From positions 1 to 6,576 of the forward strand of contig DUVO01000171.1 of NCBI GenBank assembly GCA_012841005.1: 6,576 nucleotides of DNA. Direction: 5' to 3'. This document shows positions 5,231-6,576 of this stretch, piece after piece (position 1 is the first letter of the stretch; the number at the start of each line of letters is the position of its first letter). The position numbers were made by a program, and so were the translations under genes. Below the pieces are notes generated by a model that saw only the letters and a program-made list of their open reading frames with translations, made no database searches and was not told the DNA's origin. The DNA is from Bacillota bacterium (GTDB taxonomy: Bacteria; Bacillota; DTU030).

Positions 5231-5767
5231 ATGAACAACGAAGAAAAAATTCTTTCCCTGTTGGAGAAAATGTACATTGATTTTAATAGACGTTTAGAAA
5301 ACCTGGAAACTAAGTTTGAAAGCATTGATACCAAAGTTGGAAATCTGGAAACCAAGGTTGAAAACATTGATACCAAAGTTGGAAGCCTGGAAACCAAGGT
5401 TGAAAACATTGATACCAAAGTTGGAAATCTGGAAGCAAAGGTTGGAAATCTCGAAACCAAAGTCGGAAATCTTGAAACCAGAGTTGGGAATCTTGAAACC
5501 CAGGTTGGAGACATCGTTATCAAGGTTGGGTATCTGGAAACCAAGATTGGAAATTTAGATACCAGGTTTGGCAGTTTAGATACTACCGTCGGAAATCTCG
5601 AAACAGAAATGGCAAGTATTAAAGCTACTGTCAGCAGAATAGAAACTGACCACGGAGAAAAGTTAAGGGCTCTCTTTGACGGCCACAAGTTCATTTCAGA
5701 AAAGCTGGACCGGATAGAACAGGAGGTATCAAAACACGAAGAGATCATATTGCGAAGGGTTAGATAA
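5231..5767 (+). CDS. Heptad-repeat coiled-coil protein, 178 residues
   Basis: The protein has a short N-terminal segment, then about 17 consecutive heptads (residues 22-137) of the type V-G-N-L-E-T-K, then a conserved-looking tail (HGEKLRALFDG ... EEIILRRVR). The a positions (L22, F29, V36, V43 ... V134) and the d positions (L25, I32, L39, I46 ... I137) are all exactly seven apart, with no stutter. Glu at e and Lys at g would form interchain salt bridges. I infer a parallel homo-oligomeric rod of about 17 nm. There is no signal peptide, membrane segment or catalytic motif. Similar proteins with variable heptad numbers and a fixed tail occur in Firmicutes as far as I recall; their role is unknown to me. 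The ribosome site is AAAGGGG, with ATG at 5231. It is monocistronic on the plus strand between two minus-strand units and ends at the 5863-5904 terminator. Confidence 0.88.
   Translation: MNNEEKILSLLEKMYIDFNRRLENLETKFESIDTKVGNLETKVENIDTKVGSLETKVENIDTKVGNLEAKVGNLETKVGNLETRVGNLETQVGDIVIKVGYLETKIGNLDTRFGSLDTTVGNLETEMASIKATVSRIETDHGEKLRALFDGHKFISEKLDRIEQEVSKHEEIILRRVR
5294..5641 (+). repeat. Tandem 21-bp (heptad) repeats with a 42-bp higher-order unit
   Basis: The coding DNA repeats every 21 bases, one heptad per unit. Two 42-base units, 5327-5368 and 5369-5410, differ at only 2 positions. A third begins at 5411 and matches the first for 24 bases before diverging. Units downstream are more diverged and single-heptad. 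The near-identity of the 42-base units points to recent duplication by slippage or unequal recombination. Confidence 0.88.
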
Positions 5768-5862
5768 CACCCATCCGGAAATCGAGGAGCTCAAAAATGC
5801 CATAGTTTCGTGTAATTTATCGATGCAATTTCGAGCGTTTTTAGGCACTTCCGGGCAAATGC

Positions 5863-5904
5863 AAAAACCCCGCAACCTTTATAGTTGATAGTTGCGAGGT
5901 TTTT
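5863..5904. terminator. Bidirectional Rho-independent terminator
   Basis: AAAAACCCCGCAAC (5863-5876) pairs with GTTGCGAGGTTTTT (5891-5904), with one C-A mismatch, around a 14-base loop. The A5 and T5 ends provide U-tracts on both strands. On plus it ends the coiled-coil transcript, 96 bases after the stop. On minus it lies one base from the CCA end of tRNA-Val. Confidence 0.9.
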
Positions 5905-5905
5905 C

Positions 5906-5980
5906 TGGTGGGCGCGGCAGGGATTGAACCTGCGACCTCTTGAATGTGAGTCAAGCGCTCTCCCACTGAGCTACGCGCCC
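5906..5980 (-). tRNA. tRNA-Val (anticodon CAC)
   Basis: On the minus strand the acceptor GGGCGCG pairs with CGCGCCC, followed by discriminator A and an encoded CCA. The D arm is GCTCAGTGGGAGAGC. The anticodon stem CTTGA/TCAAG encloses CTCACAT, giving CAC, which reads GTG. The T arm is GCAGG-TTCAATC-CCTGC. It is a lone tRNA gene with its own promoter and terminator. Confidence 0.96.
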
Positions 5981-6016
5981 CCGTCGATTGGTTTATTTTC
6001 TCCTGCCTGTGTGCTT

Positions 6017-6046
6017 ATTATAGCATAACGGTCCAATTGCCGTCAA
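6017..6046 (-). promoter_or_regulatory. Strong sigma-A promoter of tRNA-Val
   Basis: On the minus strand TTGACG (6041-6046) is followed after 18 bases by a perfect TATAAT (6017-6022), preceded by TGC to make an extended -10. Transcription should begin near 6010, about 30 bases before the tRNA 5' end. Confidence 0.85.
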
Positions 6047-6090
6047 CACAGACCAGCATTCTCCGGGCACATCATGAGGAAACATCATTT

Positions 6091-6339
6091 CTACAGCAAG
6101 GCAGTGATTATATAAATCTCCACTGCCATAGCCAGAAGCATCGCGATCATCACCAATGTCCCCTGCCATCCCTTGGGAGTACCAAAATTAAAACTCTGGC
6201 TGGGCCGGGTCATACCCACGGCTCTGCTGGCCCAGCGCAGGTGGAACCATTCATCCTTTTTTTCTCCCAGAAGACGATTGGTGAGGGCAATGGTGGCGTA
6301 CATGGCTGTGACAATCAATATCATCTTAATGATTCCCAT
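6091..6339 (-). CDS. Small membrane protein with two TM helices, function unknown
   Basis: 82 residues with hydrophobic helices at about 3-22 and 60-82. Between them is a positively charged loop (R22, K27, K28, R35, R39, R45, K56), which by the positive-inside rule should be cytoplasmic, with both ends outside. The loop carries WFHLRWASRAVG and SFNFGTPKGWQG, which may be conserved but match no family I know. The ATG has GGAGG 7 bases upstream. The C_GCAxxG_C_C-family gene ends 47 bases upstream on the same strand, so the two are probably cotranscribed, hinting at a membrane partner for that redox protein (inference). A hairpin sits in the gap between them. Confidence 0.75.
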   Translation of the reverse strand: MGIIKMILIVTAMYATIALTNRLLGEKKDEWFHLRWASRAVGMTRPSQSFNFGTPKGWQGTLVMIAMLLAMAVEIYIITALL

Positions 6340-6352
6340 ATGACTGCCTCCA

Positions 6353-6379
6353 GATTAGACCCGCCCCGGCGGTCTAATT
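6353..6379 (-). promoter_or_regulatory. Hairpin between the two right-edge genes, next to the ribosome site
   Basis: ATTAGACC (6354-6361) and GGTCTAAT (6371-6378) are perfect arms, which may be extended by GC pairs toward a small C-rich loop. On the minus strand the ribosome site GGAGG begins within a few bases of the stem, and no T-run follows. It is more likely an mRNA processing, stability or translation-control hairpin, or an operator, than a terminator. Confidence 0.5.
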
Positions 6380-6386
6380 ATATTTG

Positions 6387-6576
6387 TTATCCGGGGCACC
6401 CATTATTTTCAGACTTACCCTCTGCCAGTAATTTTTCAATAAGGGCTGCCATTTTACCCACGATCACGGCGCACTTTTCCCGGTAGTTCTTATCCTGGGG
6501 GTCGCGAAGGTCCCGGCAGTATACCGATCCCAGCTCATCCCGGGCCTGCTGATAAAAATCACGGCACAGTTCTTTC
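6387..6576 (-). CDS. C_GCAxxG_C_C-family redox protein, C-terminal part (cut by the window edge)
   Basis: The open frame enters from the right edge and gives 62 residues ending at TAA (6387-6389). It contains ELGSVYCRDLRD and YREKCAVIVGK, which I recognise as the two late conserved cysteines (residues 20 and 35 of the visible part) of the C_GCAxxG_C_C family, putative redox-active proteins of anaerobes. The namesake GCAxxG motif should lie upstream, outside the window. A further Cys occurs four residues from the visible N-edge and another two residues before the C-terminal Gly. The frame is followed by the small membrane protein gene on the same strand. The family's biochemical role is not established as far as I know. 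Confidence 0.78.
   Translation of the reverse strand, partial: KELCRDFYQQARDELGSVYCRDLRDPQDKNYREKCAVIVGKMAALIEKLLAEGKSENNGCPG

Noticed and set aside
5294..5641. CRISPR array
   Set aside because: The periodic units are contiguous coding heptads with no unique spacers.
5194..5748. 184-codon open frame on the minus strand opposite the coiled-coil gene
   Set aside because: It is a mirror of the 21-bp repeats. Its monotonous VSRFPTL pattern comes only from the repeat, and the plus frame has heptad logic and a ribosome site.
6037..6486. 149-codon plus-strand frame
   Set aside because: It is opposite the two-TM gene and the C_GCAxxG_C_C gene, lacks a ribosome site, and has no protein-like pattern.

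Overview
The window looks like chromosome from an anaerobic, moderately GC-rich Firmicute, probably a Peptococcaceae-like clostridium. The reasons are strong AGGAGG-type ribosome sites, compact tRNA units with sigma-A promoters, a C_GCAxxG_C_C-family redox protein, a rubrerythrin-VIT protein, and a sigma-54 promoter driving a carbon-catabolism operon. This taxonomic guess is inference. Nearly everything is on the minus strand; the one plus-strand gene encodes a coiled-coil protein.

Layout from left to right. At 1-104 are the first 12 bases of one tRNA and a complete tRNA-Asp(GTC), with a promoter that overlaps the terminator of the next gene. At 190-1093 is a rubrerythrin-VIT1/CCC1 iron/manganese-type membrane protein, split in two by one extra A in an A7 run. 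At 1255-3645 is a two-gene operon of an SDR dehydrogenase followed by an FGGY sugar kinase, ended by a strong terminator. Upstream of it (3646-3943) is a GC-poor regulatory region with a full match to the sigma-54 -24/-12 consensus and several inverted repeats placed where an enhancer-binding activator would sit. At 3944-4873 are an aspartate/glutamate racemase-family gene and, upstream of it, a 57-codon gene for a very basic small protein.

A divergent intergenic region (4874-5230) leads to the plus-strand gene at 5231-5767. It encodes about 17 unbroken heptads, and its DNA shows 21-bp and 42-bp periodicity. A bidirectional terminator (5863-5904) separates it from tRNA-Val(CAC), which has a near-consensus extended -10 promoter. 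The right edge holds a two-TM small membrane protein and the C-terminal part of a C_GCAxxG_C_C-family protein.

How the genes work together: the dehydrogenase and kinase fit a route of polyol or hydroxy-sugar to keto-sugar to phosphorylated keto-sugar, switched on through sigma-54. The substrate, transporter and activator are not in the window. I see no defence, mobile or CRISPR system. The strongest leads are the sigma-54/dyad control region, the homopolymer frameshift in the VIT gene, and the repeat-built coiled-coil gene behind a TATGTAC/GTACATA dyad.
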